DNA from: Paenibacillus polygoni
Lineage (GTDB): Bacteria; Bacillota; Bacilli; Paenibacillales; Paenibacillaceae
DNA: 64,000 bases
Reading direction: 5' to 3'
NCBI RefSeq assembly: GCF_030263935.1
Contig: NZ_CP127162.1
Span: 3,987,501-4,051,500, forward strand
The notes under the pieces are model-generated. The model ran no database searches. It was given only the letters and a program-made list of their open reading frames with translations, and was not told where the DNA came from. The stretch's first letter is position 1. Each line of letters opens with the position of its first letter. Positions 49,957 to 59,113 of this stretch are shown here, piece by piece. Made by a program: the position numbers and the translations under genes.

Positions 49957-49959
49957 GAA

Positions 49960-49990
49960 GAGAGACATTCAACGGATGTCTCTCTTTTTT
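49960..49990 (+). terminator. Plus-strand terminator facing the previous one
   Basis: GAGAGACAT/ATGTCTCTC stem with a 7-nt loop and six T on the plus strand. The pair of hairpins insulates convergent transcription. Confidence 0.85.
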
Positions 49991-50021
49991 GTATACGTAA
50001 GCTCCCATGTATGACACAGCC

Positions 50022-50276
50022 CTACTGAACTGATCTCTTCTTCAAGCCAATAATTAAACGATCCAATAACATACCGATTAGCAACCAGAAAACAACGGCA
50101 ACGATGTAAACAACAAAAGAAGAAAGATGCACATGATTCATGTTAGGTACAAATTCAATGAACCAAGCAACAGGACTAACACCCATAAGCAATATATTGT
50201 ACTCATCTAGTCCAAAATAGTTTAACAATACCACTAATAAAACTACGAAGGGCAACCACACAGCAAATTTTTTCAT
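50022..50276 (-). CDS. Small two-helix membrane protein
   Basis: An 84-aa protein with hydrophobic helices at about 5-22 and 53-75 and a basic C-terminus (GLKKRSVQ). GGGAGAGG lies 8 nt before the ATG, and a terminator follows the stop. I recognise no family. It lies between two inverted tRNA-Arg genes, so it may belong to a segment that has moved or inverted. Confidence 0.65.
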   Translation of the reverse strand: MKKFAVWLPFVVLLVVLLNYFGLDEYNILLMGVSPVAWFIEFVPNMNHVHLSSFVVYIVAVVFWLLIGMLLDRLIIGLKKRSVQ

Positions 50277-50423
50277 AGCATACCTCTCCCTGACCTATGT
50301 CTGTCTGTAATTTCCACACAACATCGTCTAATACCCAATTCAATTTCATATCTCCCCAGCGGGTAATACAATCCTCTGATCAGATGAGCAATCGATTTTA
50401 TAAAAGAGCAACAAAACAAAAAA

Positions 50424-50441
50424 TACATCCTTTCGGATGCC
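50424..50441 (-). terminator. Terminator after tRNA-Arg (minus copy)
   Basis: GGCATCC, loop GAAA, GGATGTA and six T on the minus strand. The stem resembles the plus-copy terminator. Confidence 0.8.
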
Positions 50442-50452
50442 TTTTCTTTGTA

Positions 50453-50526
<74 letters not shown>

Positions 50527-50559
50527 AAGTTATGTAGTTAATTTTCACGTGCGAGATTT

Positions 50560-50587
50560 ATTATACCGTAAAATCATTATTTGTCAA
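50560..50587 (-). promoter_or_regulatory. Strong sigma-A promoter of tRNA-Arg (minus copy)
   Basis: TTGACA (50582-50587), 16-bp spacer and TATAAT (50560-50565), both consensus. Confidence 0.85.
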
Positions 50588-50670
50588 AGTATTTTTTTAA
50601 GTATCATCCTGGGCATGCCAGGGTAATATGATGTAAATATAACAAAACAACAAAGGAGCGTTCGTAGCTT

Positions 50671-50964
50671 ATGCGACAACTATTGTCATCTCTGAGTTAT
50701 TTCAGTATTTTCTTCGCCCCATTTTTGCTTCCACTCATTGTATGGATTATAGCACAAGATAATTATGTTAGAGGACATGCCAAAAAAGCATTATTCTCAC
50801 ATGTGTTTCCTTTTCTTGCGCTGATTCCGCTGTTAATCTTCATGTTTAACGCGAACCATACCACGTCTATTATCGGCTATGCGATCCTTTTCTTCATTAT
50901 TTATGTTGCTGTTTTTATCTATAATGTCTTTCAAGGTATTAAGGTGCTCCGCGATGATGCTTAA
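50671..50964 (+). CDS. Small DUF4870/Tic20-like membrane protein
   Basis: A 97-aa protein with three hydrophobic helices and the segment IIAQDNYVRGHAKKAL, which resembles the DUF4870 family pattern in which a charged Asn/Gly/Ala loop joins helices one and two. An AAAGGAG site lies 12 nt before the ATG, rather far. A long-stem terminator follows. Function is unknown. Confidence 0.75.
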   Translation: MRQLLSSLSYFSIFFAPFLLPLIVWIIAQDNYVRGHAKKALFSHVFPFLALIPLLIFMFNANHTTSIIGYAILFFIIYVAVFIYNVFQGIKVLRDDA

Positions 50965-50984
50965 TCCCTTGTTGTAATTTAGAA

Positions 50985-51066
50985 AGCAGTTGATTCCCTG
51001 TAAGTTGTCTCTTATTGTTATTTCTATCTAACAATAGAGTACAGCTTTGGAACAACTGCTTTTTTT
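50985..51066 (+). terminator. Long terminator hairpin after the DUF4870-like gene
   Basis: AGCAGTTG (50985-50992) pairs with CAACTGCT (51053-51060), with inner pairings CTGTA/TACAG and TATTGTT/AACAATA, then seven T. Confidence 0.8.
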
Positions 51067-51116
51067 ATTTAACCTAGTTTAATCCGTACCATTCATCATG
51101 CTTTCGTCTGCTTCCA

Positions 51117-52502
51117 TCAGGTTAAATAAGAAATAAATATAGTAGCGGTACCAAAATAAACAGATAACGAGAACAAGTCATTCAGTGTAGTGATCAGCGG
51201 TCCTGAAGCTACAGCAGGGTCTATTTTCAACTTGTACAAAATGATAGGAATGACGGTTCCCGCCATCGTACCAATAATAATCGTTAGGAGAAGGGAGAAT
51301 CCAATAACAGCCCCGAGTGCAAAACTCGCCTGCCAGAAACCAGCCACAAGTGCAACACTGACACCGCATATTACCCCAATCATGATACCTACGAGTAATT
51401 CACGCCGTAACAGACGAAAAATGGTCTTCCGATTCATTTTCGTTTGGGGGCCAAGTCCCCGAATAACCACTGCTAAGGACTGTGTCCCCGTATTTCCTGT
51501 CATCCCTGCAATCATTGGCATAAAGAAAGTTAGAGCTACTACCTTACTAAGCGTCCCCTCAAATATACTGATGATACTGCCCGATAACAAACCAAGAAAC
51601 AAGAGCATAATGAGCCATGGCAGACGGCGCTTGGCAGCGGTCAATGGGTGCGTGTTATAATCAATCGTCTTATCGGTCGCTGATAATTTGTTAATATCTT
51701 CATTTGCTTCTGCCCGTAATACGTCAAGGACATCGTCAAAAGTAACAACCCCGATTAATTTTCCATTTACATCTTCAACCGGCATGGATACGAGGTCATA
51801 CTGTTCAAATAAGTGGGCTACTTCCTCCTGGTCCATATCTGCTGGAACTTTGACTACATTTTCGCCCATCAAGTCTTCAATCAGATCCGTCGCCTGAGCT
51901 AGTACCAAATCTCGGTATGTTGTCAGTCCAATTAATTCTTTTTCTTCATTTAACACGTATAGATCCTGTATATCATTCGTTAGATCTGCAAAATGTTTTA
52001 CTTTCTCTACCGCTTCGCGAACCGTATATTTCGCATAAAACCATACATAACGGTTCGTCATGATGCCCCCGGCCGTCTCTGGACCAAAGTTCATGAGCTC
52101 ACGGACCGTCTCTCTCTCCGTTACTTCCATTATAGAGAGTAAATATTCTCTCATCTCTTCAGGGATCTCACCTAATAAATCAGCAAGGTCATCGTTATCC
52201 ATTCGATTGAGGACTTGTGCTGCCTTTTCTTTACCAAGTATGTACAGTGCACTTACTTCAATCATAGGAGAAAGTTCACTCAGCATCCTTGTCAATGTTT
52301 CAATCTCAAGAGCATTCATAAACTGTGGACGGTAGACCTCATTTATCTCTTCATAAACAACAGCAAGATCGTATGGTTCCCACTCTTCAAGCTCACTTGC
52401 CATCTGATTGATGCGCCCCGTATTTATAGCTTCTTCAATGCTTATCGTCAGGGCTTGAAGATCCTCTTCTCTACTGCGTTTGTCTCGTCTTCTCAATATC
52501 AT
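51117..52502 (-). CDS. mgtE: Magnesium transporter MgtE
   Basis: A 461-aa Mg2+ channel. It has the N-terminal MgtE domain (about 20-130), two CBS modules (about 135-255) that sense cytosolic Mg2+, a connecting helix and five membrane helices from about 285, with the pore motif GNTGTQSLAVV. The ATG at 52502 is chosen; a TTG two codons later is possible. The leader can fold (CTCG/CGAG near 52590 and GACA-GCAG/CTGC-TGTC near 52555), but I found none of the conserved ykoK/M-box motifs. Confidence 0.94.
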   Translation of the reverse strand: MILRRRDKRSREEDLQALTISIEEAINTGRINQMASELEEWEPYDLAVVYEEINEVYRPQFMNALEIETLTRMLSELSPMIEVSALYILGKEKAAQVLNRMDNDDLADLLGEIPEEMREYLLSIMEVTERETVRELMNFGPETAGGIMTNRYVWFYAKYTVREAVEKVKHFADLTNDIQDLYVLNEEKELIGLTTYRDLVLAQATDLIEDLMGENVVKVPADMDQEEVAHLFEQYDLVSMPVEDVNGKLIGVVTFDDVLDVLRAEANEDINKLSATDKTIDYNTHPLTAAKRRLPWLIMLLFLGLLSGSIISIFEGTLSKVVALTFFMPMIAGMTGNTGTQSLAVVIRGLGPQTKMNRKTIFRLLRRELLVGIMIGVICGVSVALVAGFWQASFALGAVIGFSLLLTIIIGTMAGTVIPIILYKLKIDPAVASGPLITTLNDLFSLSVYFGTATIFISYLT

Positions 52503-52701
52503 CACCTTCTGTCCCTCATGCAAAATAGATATCAAATCATACAGACAGCAGCTGTACACTGCTTGTCTATGGGAAATAATACTTTACCCTCGTAAACTCT
52601 TACCCGAGTTAAGGAAAGCAAAATCACCCCAAACAACCTTTTCTTCTTATGTTTTTTCTGAAAAAACGTAGTATATGTAATTTCCCTTTTTTAAGTAGAC
52701 A

Positions 52702-52735
52702 GCCTCCACCCTTTCCAAAGGAAAAGAGTGGAGGC
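52702..52735 (-). terminator. Stem-loop after the 42-aa gene
   Basis: GCCTCCAC/GTGGAGGC with additional TTTCC/GGAAA pairing gives a strong hairpin 18 nt beyond the stop. A T-run is lacking, so it may be a terminator or an RNA-stabilising hairpin. Confidence 0.55.
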
Positions 52736-52752
52736 GTCTGTTGCAGCCCGGG

Positions 52753-52881
52753 TTATTTGTTCCCGAAGCGCATCGGGTTACGATGTACTTCATGTTGATT
52801 GTTCTTCGCAAGTACTTCCTCAGCAAACTCATTATTGTCCTTATAACGGTTTCCCTTACTTTTCTTGTACTTTGAAGTCAC
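52753..52881 (-). CDS. 42-aa basic small protein
   Basis: GTG at 52881 preceded by GGGGAGGT with 9 nt spacing, 42 codons and a TAA. The protein is hydrophilic, rich in Lys, Asn, Arg and Glu (starts TSKYKKSKGNRYKDN, ends NPMRFGNK), without cysteines or membrane helix. The strong site, coding-like codons and a downstream hairpin support a real gene. Composition recalls small spore or nucleic-acid binding proteins, but I cannot assign a family. Confidence 0.65.
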   Translation of the reverse strand: MTSKYKKSKGNRYKDNNEFAEEVLAKNNQHEVHRNPMRFGNK

Positions 52882-52954
52882 TTTCAGTTCACCTCCCCGG
52901 GTTACAGGAGTATTATGTGTAATTGCTGCATTTCATAAACAAAAAGGATTTGCC

Positions 52955-53308
52955 TTATTTATGGCTAAGAAGTCGATTTTGTAAATCCTGATTCATAGAT
53001 CCATAACTCAGTAAAGACTGCATGAACTGCTCTTTTTCTTGCTCAGCCAATACATCTACCCGATTCTCAAATGCAATCTCCGTCGCATCCTCAAAAGCAG
53101 TATTCGCATTATCGTTATACCAGTCCAGTGTAAGGTCATGATGATTTCTTATGATTCTGTGGAGTTCGAGCGATCCATCTGCACCGCCTGTTATGTATAA
53201 CAGTAAGGAGGAATCTCCCATTCTGGCGGGTTCGACTTCAACTTCTACACAAGATCGGCCATCTAGCTCCAGTTCTTTTGTTATCTTAGCATTCTGAATG
53301 ACATACAT
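52955..53308 (-). CDS. Unrecognised 117-aa protein
   Basis: Soluble and acidic, with a beta-rich first half (KITKELELDGRSCVEVEVEP, LLLYITGGADGSLELH) and a helical second half. I see no known motif. It starts 15 nt after the next gene ends, with AAGGAGAAGGGGA upstream of its ATG, so the two form an operon. Confidence 0.65.
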   Translation of the reverse strand: MYVIQNAKITKELELDGRSCVEVEVEPARMGDSSLLLYITGGADGSLELHRIIRNHHDLTLDWYNDNANTAFEDATEIAFENRVDVLAEQEKEQFMQSLLSYGSMNQDLQNRLLSHK

Positions 53309-53323
53309 ATTCCCCTTCTCCTT

Positions 53324-53662
53324 TCATTCATGAAAGTCTTGTTTATTCACGAAATCTCGTACGATACCATATTGCGACAAGTGGCTTCGCGTCTCATTCG
53401 TTCCTAACCGATAAATTTCGTTATACACGTTTTGAAGTGCTTCTTCATATAACACATTAACGGAGGCTTCTTCTGTATCGGGCCACGGAAAAACATATCC
53501 GGGGAAGGCCTCTTCTTCTTTTTCCTGCATCAAACTTAGCAACCCTTGCAGATTTTCTGCCTGTTCAGGCGTTGCTTGTATGATCCACTCGTAAGATGCA
53601 GCTCTTTGGTCAGCTAGAACGGATCGTCCCCCTACCGACACGAAATACAGGCTCTTTTGCAA
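53324..53662 (-). CDS. Unrecognised 112-aa protein
   Basis: Soluble and acidic; starts TTG with AGGAG 9 nt upstream. The N-terminal YFVSVGGRSVLADQ suggests a beta strand pair and the rest is helical. No domain was recognised. It is first in a two-gene unit with the 117-aa gene and is divergent from the asparagine synthetase gene. Confidence 0.65.
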   Translation of the reverse strand: MQKSLYFVSVGGRSVLADQRAASYEWIIQATPEQAENLQGLLSLMQEKEEEAFPGYVFPWPDTEEASVNVLYEEALQNVYNEIYRLGTNETRSHLSQYGIVRDFVNKQDFHE

Positions 53663-53841
53663 TCTTCATCGCTCCTCATGCATCGTATTCACATTTATAG
53701 TTTCGGATGAGGACAGACATTTTATGCCTGAATTCGGCATATATTTGTTTTACTGTGAGAATAGAAATGTAAGGTAGGACCGCTCTACACTCATAAAAGA
53801 CAAACTTCTGTGGAAGAAACGACCAGAAAGGATGAACTCTC

Positions 53842-55686
53842 ATGTGCGGAATTACTGGATTTATACAGTGGAATCATGATCTCACGCAGGACTCTGAACT
53901 TCTTGTTCGCATGACTGAAAGTATGTCGAATCGAGGACCTGATGCGGGAGGAACCTGGATCTCTGGACCGTGCGCTTTTGGACATCGAAGACTGAGCGTC
54001 ATGGACCCTGAGAACGGTGCCCAGCCCATGATTATGAATCATAGTGACAAACAGTATACCCTTGTATACAATGGAGAGCTTTATAATGCGCCCGAGCTAA
54101 AAAAAGAATTAGAACAGCGTGGACATCAATTCAAAACCACTTGTGATACAGAGGTGCTTTTGGCGAGTTATGTAGAATGGGGTCCCGGTTGTGTAGACCG
54201 GTTTAATGGTATTTTCGCTTTTGTTATATGGGACAGCGGACGTGAACATATTTTTATGGCAAGGGATCGTTTAGGCGTGAAGCCACTTTTCTACAGTCAT
54301 CAAGGGGATACACTCGTATTTGGATCAGAACCAAAAGCCCTGCTGCTGCACCCTGCTGTGGAAGCCGTAGTTGGATCCGAAGGACTTGCTGAAATCTTTA
54401 TTATCGGTCCTGCTAGAACACCAGGTCATGGTGTATATTCCTCAATGAAAGAACTTCGAGCAGGTCATGCCGCTCTCTTCACGAGAAATGGCCTCCGTAC
54501 TTACGCTTACTGGAAGCTCGAAAGCAAACCTCATGAAGATGATGTGGAGGCAACGGCCGCGGAAGTTAGACGCCTGCTTATAGATACGCTTGAGCGTCAG
54601 CTTGCTTCTGATGTACCGCTCGGCTCTTTGTTATCAGGTGGACTCGATTCGAGTGCGCTCTCTGCACTTGCCGTTCATTATTATAAAAGAACAGGGCAAG
54701 GCAATATCGATACCTTCTCGGTCGATTACGTAGATAATGATAAACATTTTAAAGCCCACGCTTTTCAGCCTAATTCAGATGCCCCTTTTATTCAGCGAAT
54801 GGTTGACGAACTGAAAACGAACCATCATTTTATCGAATTTGATACAGATGAAGTTGTGGAAGCACTCAATGCAGCTACTTTATCCAGAGATTTGCCGGGG
54901 ATGACGGATGTGGATTCCTCGCTTTATTTGTTTTGCCGGGAGATTAAGAAAAAAGCAACGGTTGCTATATCTGGTGAAGCGGCAGACGAAGTATTTGGCG
55001 GTTATCCGTGGTTCCATCGTGAAGACATGCTGAACTCCGGCACCTTCCCTTGGGCGGTTGCGCCCAAAATGAGAGCAAGTCTCTTATCAGCTGATATCGC
55101 CGAGTGGACTCGTCCGCTTGAATACTTAAATGATCGCTATTCCGATGCTGTCGCAGAAACGCCGCTTCTAGCAGGCGAAACGAGTAAAGCTGCTCAAATG
55201 CGTGTGATGTCGTATCTAAATATTACCCGCTTTATGCCAACGCTGCTCGATCGAAAAGATCGGATGAGTATGGGAGTGGGTCTAGAAGTACGCGTCCCTT
55301 ACTGTGATCATCGTCTGGTTGAATATGTATTTAATGTTCCTTGGGAGATTAAGATGACCGGGGATCGTGAAAAAGGAATTCTGCGTAAAGCACTTGAAGG
55401 CATTCTGCCGGATGATGTGCTCTACCGTAAAAAAAGTCCATATCCTAAAACCCACAATCCAAACTATTTGGCGGCGGTACGCCAGCAAATGCTAGATGTG
55501 CTGGACGATCCTAATTCACCGATACTGCCGCTTATTGATGTGAAGAAAATTAAAGAACTCGCCTCGTCTAAAGACGCGTCTTCCAACTTGCCATGGTTTG
55601 GCCAGCTGATGTCTGGTCCTCAGTTATTCGCCTATCTTACGCAAGTAAACTTCTGGCTTAAAACCTATAAAGTCGCGATTCGTTGA
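53842..55686 (+). CDS. asnB: Asparagine synthetase (glutamine-hydrolysing)
   Basis: A 614-aa enzyme. Cys2 is the glutaminase nucleophile (MCGITGF), followed by NRGPDAGG, RRLSVMD, YNGELYN and TCDTEVLLAS. The C-terminal synthetase domain has the pyrophosphate motif LSGGLDSS and GEAADEVFGGYPWF. It resembles the length of the B. subtilis AsnO form; which paralogue it is cannot be decided. It amidates aspartate with glutamine nitrogen and ATP. GAAAGGATG lies upstream of the ATG. Confidence 0.93.
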   Translation: MCGITGFIQWNHDLTQDSELLVRMTESMSNRGPDAGGTWISGPCAFGHRRLSVMDPENGAQPMIMNHSDKQYTLVYNGELYNAPELKKELEQRGHQFKTTCDTEVLLASYVEWGPGCVDRFNGIFAFVIWDSGREHIFMARDRLGVKPLFYSHQGDTLVFGSEPKALLLHPAVEAVVGSEGLAEIFIIGPARTPGHGVYSSMKELRAGHAALFTRNGLRTYAYWKLESKPHEDDVEATAAEVRRLLIDTLERQLASDVPLGSLLSGGLDSSALSALAVHYYKRTGQGNIDTFSVDYVDNDKHFKAHAFQPNSDAPFIQRMVDELKTNHHFIEFDTDEVVEALNAATLSRDLPGMTDVDSSLYLFCREIKKKATVAISGEAADEVFGGYPWFHREDMLNSGTFPWAVAPKMRASLLSADIAEWTRPLEYLNDRYSDAVAETPLLAGETSKAAQMRVMSYLNITRFMPTLLDRKDRMSMGVGLEVRVPYCDHRLVEYVFNVPWEIKMTGDREKGILRKALEGILPDDVLYRKKSPYPKTHNPNYLAAVRQQMLDVLDDPNSPILPLIDVKKIKELASSKDASSNLPWFGQLMSGPQLFAYLTQVNFWLKTYKVAIR

Positions 55687-55711
55687 TTGAAAAATAGAAA
55701 TGTATGATAAA

Positions 55712-55736
55712 AGAGACCTGCCGCTGGCAGGTCTCT
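55712..55736. terminator. Bidirectional terminator between asnB and rdgB
   Basis: AGAGACCTGCC/GGCAGGTCTCT stem with a 3-nt loop. The plus strand continues with a C/T-rich tail and the minus strand with TTTTA, so it can serve both convergent genes. Confidence 0.8.
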
Positions 55737-55791
55737 CTTCTCTTCCCTGGATCATAATCCTAGGAAGGTATTTGTGTACTTATCCGTGTTA

Positions 55792-56418
55792 CTAAGACTT
55801 TAACTTTGCCATTAGTTCGCGCAGAGCAGCTCCACGGTGACTAATCGCTTGCTTCTCATCCAAGCTGAGTTCAGCCATTGTCTTGTCATACTCCGGTAAA
55901 TAAAAGAGCGGATCATATCCAAAGCCGCCTTGTCCAGCACCTTCTGATGTGATAAACCCTTCTACTGAACCGAATGACTCCACCTTGTTTCCCGTTGAAG
56001 GATCGTATAGCACTAAGGCACACACAAACCGTGCAGGACTAAGGAGAGGCTGCTCTGTATCTTCACCCAGCTGCAGAGAGAGAAGTGTACTTAGCAGCTT
56101 CTCATTATTGTCTGCATCACTCGCATCTTCGCCGGCATATCTCGCAGAGTATACGCCCGGTGCTCCGTCTAATCGATCCACGCATAAGCCCGAATCATCA
56201 GCGAGTACAGGCAGATGCAGCGCATCGCCTACGGTTTTTGCTTTTTTAAATGCATTAGCAGCAAACGTCTCTCCGTCTTCCACCACATCAGGCAAATCCG
56301 GATAGTCATACATGCTCTTTACTTCTATACCAAGCGCAGCAAATGCATGAGAGAATTCACGGACTTTCCCTTTATTCTTCGTAGCTACAATAACAATGGA
56401 GCTGTCAAGCTGAAACAT
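55792..56418 (-). CDS. rdgB: XTP/dITP diphosphatase (HAM1/RdgB)
   Basis: A 208-aa house-cleaning pyrophosphatase that removes deaminated purine nucleotides. It has ATKNKGKVREF at the start, LADDSGLCVDRLDGAPGVYSARYAG and GGFGYDPLFY. RBS GGGGAGG precedes the ATG, 6 nt after rph. The gerM-rph-rdgB order equals that of B. subtilis. Confidence 0.95.
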   Translation of the reverse strand: MFQLDSSIVIVATKNKGKVREFSHAFAALGIEVKSMYDYPDLPDVVEDGETFAANAFKKAKTVGDALHLPVLADDSGLCVDRLDGAPGVYSARYAGEDASDADNNEKLLSTLLSLQLGEDTEQPLLSPARFVCALVLYDPSTGNKVESFGSVEGFITSEGAGQGGFGYDPLFYLPEYDKTMAELSLDEKQAISHRGAALRELMAKLKS

Positions 56419-56424
56419 GGAGAA

Positions 56425-57180
56425 TCAAGCCTCCCCAATTCCGCGTGAACCGATCTTCAGTGCAATCGGGCCCAAGGTTTCTTTCTGCAGCTTAATCATC
56501 TCAAGCACACCGCGTTCCCCAAGGCTGAGTAATTCGTCCAGTTCCTTACGGCTGAATGGTCTCTCTTCGCCTGTTCCTTGCAGCTCTACAAACTCTCCGC
56601 TGCCTGTCATCACGATATTCATATCTACTTTCGCTTTGGAATCTTCCTCATAGTTCAGATCAAGCATAGCTTCCTGTCCAACTACACCGACACTCACCGA
56701 AGCAAGATAATCAGTGATCGGGAATACAGGCAAACGATGCTGCTGAGCAATTTTGTCAATCGCAATGGCCATGGCAACAAAGGAACCGGTAATAGAAGTT
56801 GTACGTGTTCCTCCATCTGCCTGGATTACATCGCAATCAAGGGTAATGGTGCGCTCGCCAAGTGCTTGCAAATCAACTACGGACCGCAATGCGCGTCCGA
56901 TGAGCCTTTGTATCTCCATGGTACGTCCCGTTAATTTGCCGCGAGCTGCCTCGCGCTGATTCCGGGTTTGTGTTGCCCGAGGAAGCATGGAATATTCAGC
57001 TGTCACCCAGCCTTTGCCTTGTCCCTTCATGAAATGCGGTACCTTTTCATCCACAGTTGCTGTACAAATTACTTTGGTGTCCCCCACCTCAATAAATACG
57101 GAACCTTCTGCGAATTTGTTGGTACCTGCGGTCATCGTGATCGGCCTAAGCTGTTCACTGGTGCGTCCGTTAGATCTCAT
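56425..57180 (-). CDS. rph: Ribonuclease PH
   Basis: A 251-aa phosphorolytic exoribonuclease that trims tRNA 3' ends. It starts [14 protein letters not shown] and has [30 protein letters not shown] and [21 protein letters not shown] lies before the ATG. Confidence 0.96.
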   Translation of the reverse strand: MRSNGRTSEQLRPITMTAGTNKFAEGSVFIEVGDTKVICTATVDEKVPHFMKGQGKGWVTAEYSMLPRATQTRNQREAARGKLTGRTMEIQRLIGRALRSVVDLQALGERTITLDCDVIQADGGTRTTSITGSFVAMAIAIDKIAQQHRLPVFPITDYLASVSVGVVGQEAMLDLNYEEDSKAKVDMNIVMTGSGEFVELQGTGEERPFSRKELDELLSLGERGVLEMIKLQKETLGPIALKIGSRGIGEA

Positions 57181-57278
57181 CTTTTACTGCCTCCTACGTC
57201 TTAAGCGTCCTGTAATCGTCTTTTTTATTCTACCAAAATGGTCCATCAAAAGCACCTTTACAGGTTAAGAATTATTCA

Positions 57279-58334
57279 TTAAATCGGAATTTCATTAATA
57301 TACTCAGGTTTCGTGACCGGTTCCCCATAATTCTGTTCATCTTCACCCATTACTGTCTGCTGATCATTTAGTGTAATTTTTACTTTGATATCCGGATTGC
57401 CTGAGTTATCAGCTACGGTCATTACAACCGATTGTAAGAGCGAGGTTGGGACCGTAACTCCTTCGTCAAAAATATCATCCTGCAGAGCTACGGTCACGAT
57501 ACCATCTTCTCCAGTTACGACCGATTCTAGAAGTGTGCCTGCTGTCAGCACCATATCCAGATCATCGCTTCCTGGTCCTTTAATGAGTTCAGTCAGGGCT
57601 GATTTGAGGCGATCATTACTCGGTTCGATTAACCTTGTCACAGGTACATAGTACTCTACTCCGTCCGGAGTCGAGTCGGTAAAGTATACCGTAACAGGAC
57701 TTGAGTTGGTGGACAGCGAACCGCCAAGATCAAGATTGATCCCCATCCCTCGTGTTAAGGACTGTGCAACCGGTGTTCCGTTCACTGGCATTTCGTTCAG
57801 TTTTTTCCCATCCACCCACAGCTGTACGCTCTGTACATCTGGATTTTCCGTCAGTGTCCAAGTGAGTGCTTCAAGAATTTGACGTTCTTCTTCCGGCTTA
57901 TACTCTGTAAATTTGGAGTTGAATTCAACAACAGCCAGCTTGTTATCTGTATCAATACTTACATCCTTAATTTCTGTTCCTTGGGGAAGCACACCTGTAA
58001 ATCCTTCCGGCAAATACCCCGAGTAAGCTCCTCCTGTTACAAGTGCGGCAAGTTCTGACTCTGCAAAGGTTAAATCCCCAACCGTAGGAAGTGACATAGT
58101 AACAGGAGCAAGGAGACCATTCTGGTCTTTCAAATAAACCGTAGCTTGGGCTGTTTGAAGAATCCCTCCTTTACCCTCGGCTGCCTTGATCATCGCAGAT
58201 TCAATGATGGAAGGCGGCTCGTCAATCGGCTCAGATGTTTGAGATGGAAATATACCGCATCCTGTAAGTAATACAGGAACCGTAATCAGACCCGCTGCAG
58301 ATATCATTTTAACCTTGCGCTGGAAACGACTCAT
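57279..58334 (-). CDS. gerM: GerM-type spore germination lipoprotein
   Basis: A 351-aa protein with a signal peptide and lipobox LLTGC (lipidated Cys26). Two GerMN domains follow (about 90-190 and 235-330; PTSLLQSVVMTVADNSGNPDIKVKITLND in the second is recognisable in parts). In B. subtilis GerM is mother-cell expressed and involved in engulfment, cortex and germination. TTAGGAGG lies upstream of the ATG, and rph follows. Confidence 0.9.
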   Translation of the reverse strand: MSRFQRKVKMISAAGLITVPVLLTGCGIFPSQTSEPIDEPPSIIESAMIKAAEGKGGILQTAQATVYLKDQNGLLAPVTMSLPTVGDLTFAESELAALVTGGAYSGYLPEGFTGVLPQGTEIKDVSIDTDNKLAVVEFNSKFTEYKPEEERQILEALTWTLTENPDVQSVQLWVDGKKLNEMPVNGTPVAQSLTRGMGINLDLGGSLSTNSSPVTVYFTDSTPDGVEYYVPVTRLIEPSNDRLKSALTELIKGPGSDDLDMVLTAGTLLESVVTGEDGIVTVALQDDIFDEGVTVPTSLLQSVVMTVADNSGNPDIKVKITLNDQQTVMGEDEQNYGEPVTKPEYINEIPI

Positions 58335-58388
58335 ATCGATGTCCTCCTAACAATTTTGTACAGATTGTACTACTATGTATACGAGCCC

Positions 58389-58417
58389 TTGTTTAAAAAA
58401 TAACTAAATTTTATAGA
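58389..58417 (+). promoter_or_regulatory. Candidate sigma-A promoter of pgpA
   Basis: TTGTTT (58389-58394), 17-bp spacer, TATAGA (58412-58417), 38 nt before the ATG. Confidence 0.5.
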
Positions 58418-58455
58418 AACGGGATAAACTGTGCTTTGACAAAGGAGTGAAGACA

Positions 58456-59034
58456 ATGACACTGGATAACATGCCTTATAGCTTGAACAGCCGTAAGGTA
58501 GCCGAAGCAACGAATGAATGGCTGGAGAAACGCGGTGTAAAAGTAGAAGAGATTGCGGAACTTGTGATGCTGCTGCAATCAAAATACTATCCTGAGCTCA
58601 CCATGGAAGAGTGCATTCATAACGTGAAACAAGTGCTCAAGAAACGCGAAGTGCAAAATGCAGTAATTACAGGGATCCAGCTAGATATCCTTGCAGAAGA
58701 AGGCAAACTTATCTCGCCGCTGCAGGATATGATTAAACATGATGAAGGTCTTTACGGAGTCGATGAGGTGCTCGCATTTTCCATCGTGAACGTATATGGC
58801 AGTATTGGTTTTACCAATTACGGATACATCGACAAATTAAAGCCGGGGATTTTAGAAAAATTAAATGATAAAAATGATGGTCATATTCACACCTTCCTTG
58901 ACGATATTGTAGGTGCTGTCGCTGCTTCAGCAAGCAGCCGGATTGCTCACCGGAAACAAGCGGAACGGGAAGAAGAACTCGGCGGATACCCGGTTAGAGA
59001 CGATATGGAAGAGATCATGGAAATTGAAAAATAA
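58456..59034 (+). CDS. Phosphatidylglycerophosphatase A-like protein (YutG type)
   Basis: A 192-aa protein matching the PgpA family of Gram-positive bacteria. The conserved region (VDEVLAFSIVNVYGSIGFTNYGYIDK, HTFLDDIVGAVAAS) includes the paired acidic residues of the hydrolase. It would dephosphorylate phosphatidylglycerophosphate or a related lipid. AAAGGAG lies 8 nt before this ATG, which is preferred over the GTG three codons upstream. Confidence 0.8.
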   Translation: MTLDNMPYSLNSRKVAEATNEWLEKRGVKVEEIAELVMLLQSKYYPELTMEECIHNVKQVLKKREVQNAVITGIQLDILAEEGKLISPLQDMIKHDEGLYGVDEVLAFSIVNVYGSIGFTNYGYIDKLKPGILEKLNDKNDGHIHTFLDDIVGAVAASASSRIAHRKQAEREEELGGYPVRDDMEEIMEIEK

Positions 59035-59077
59035 ACCGTCATCTATCGCTAAATGAGATTGATAACATGAATAAAAA

Positions 59078-59113
59078 AAGGACAACCCCATTCTCTAATT
59101 AAGGGTTGTCCTT
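59078..59113 (-). terminator. Terminator overlapping the 3' end of the MBL-fold gene
   Basis: AAGGACAACCC/GGGTTGTCCTT stem; the stop codon of the minus-strand gene lies in the loop. Seven T follow on the minus strand. Confidence 0.9.

Noticed and set aside
52560..52700. M-box (ykoK) riboswitch before mgtE
   Set aside because: Conserved motifs of the class are not present in the leader, so only general folding is reported.
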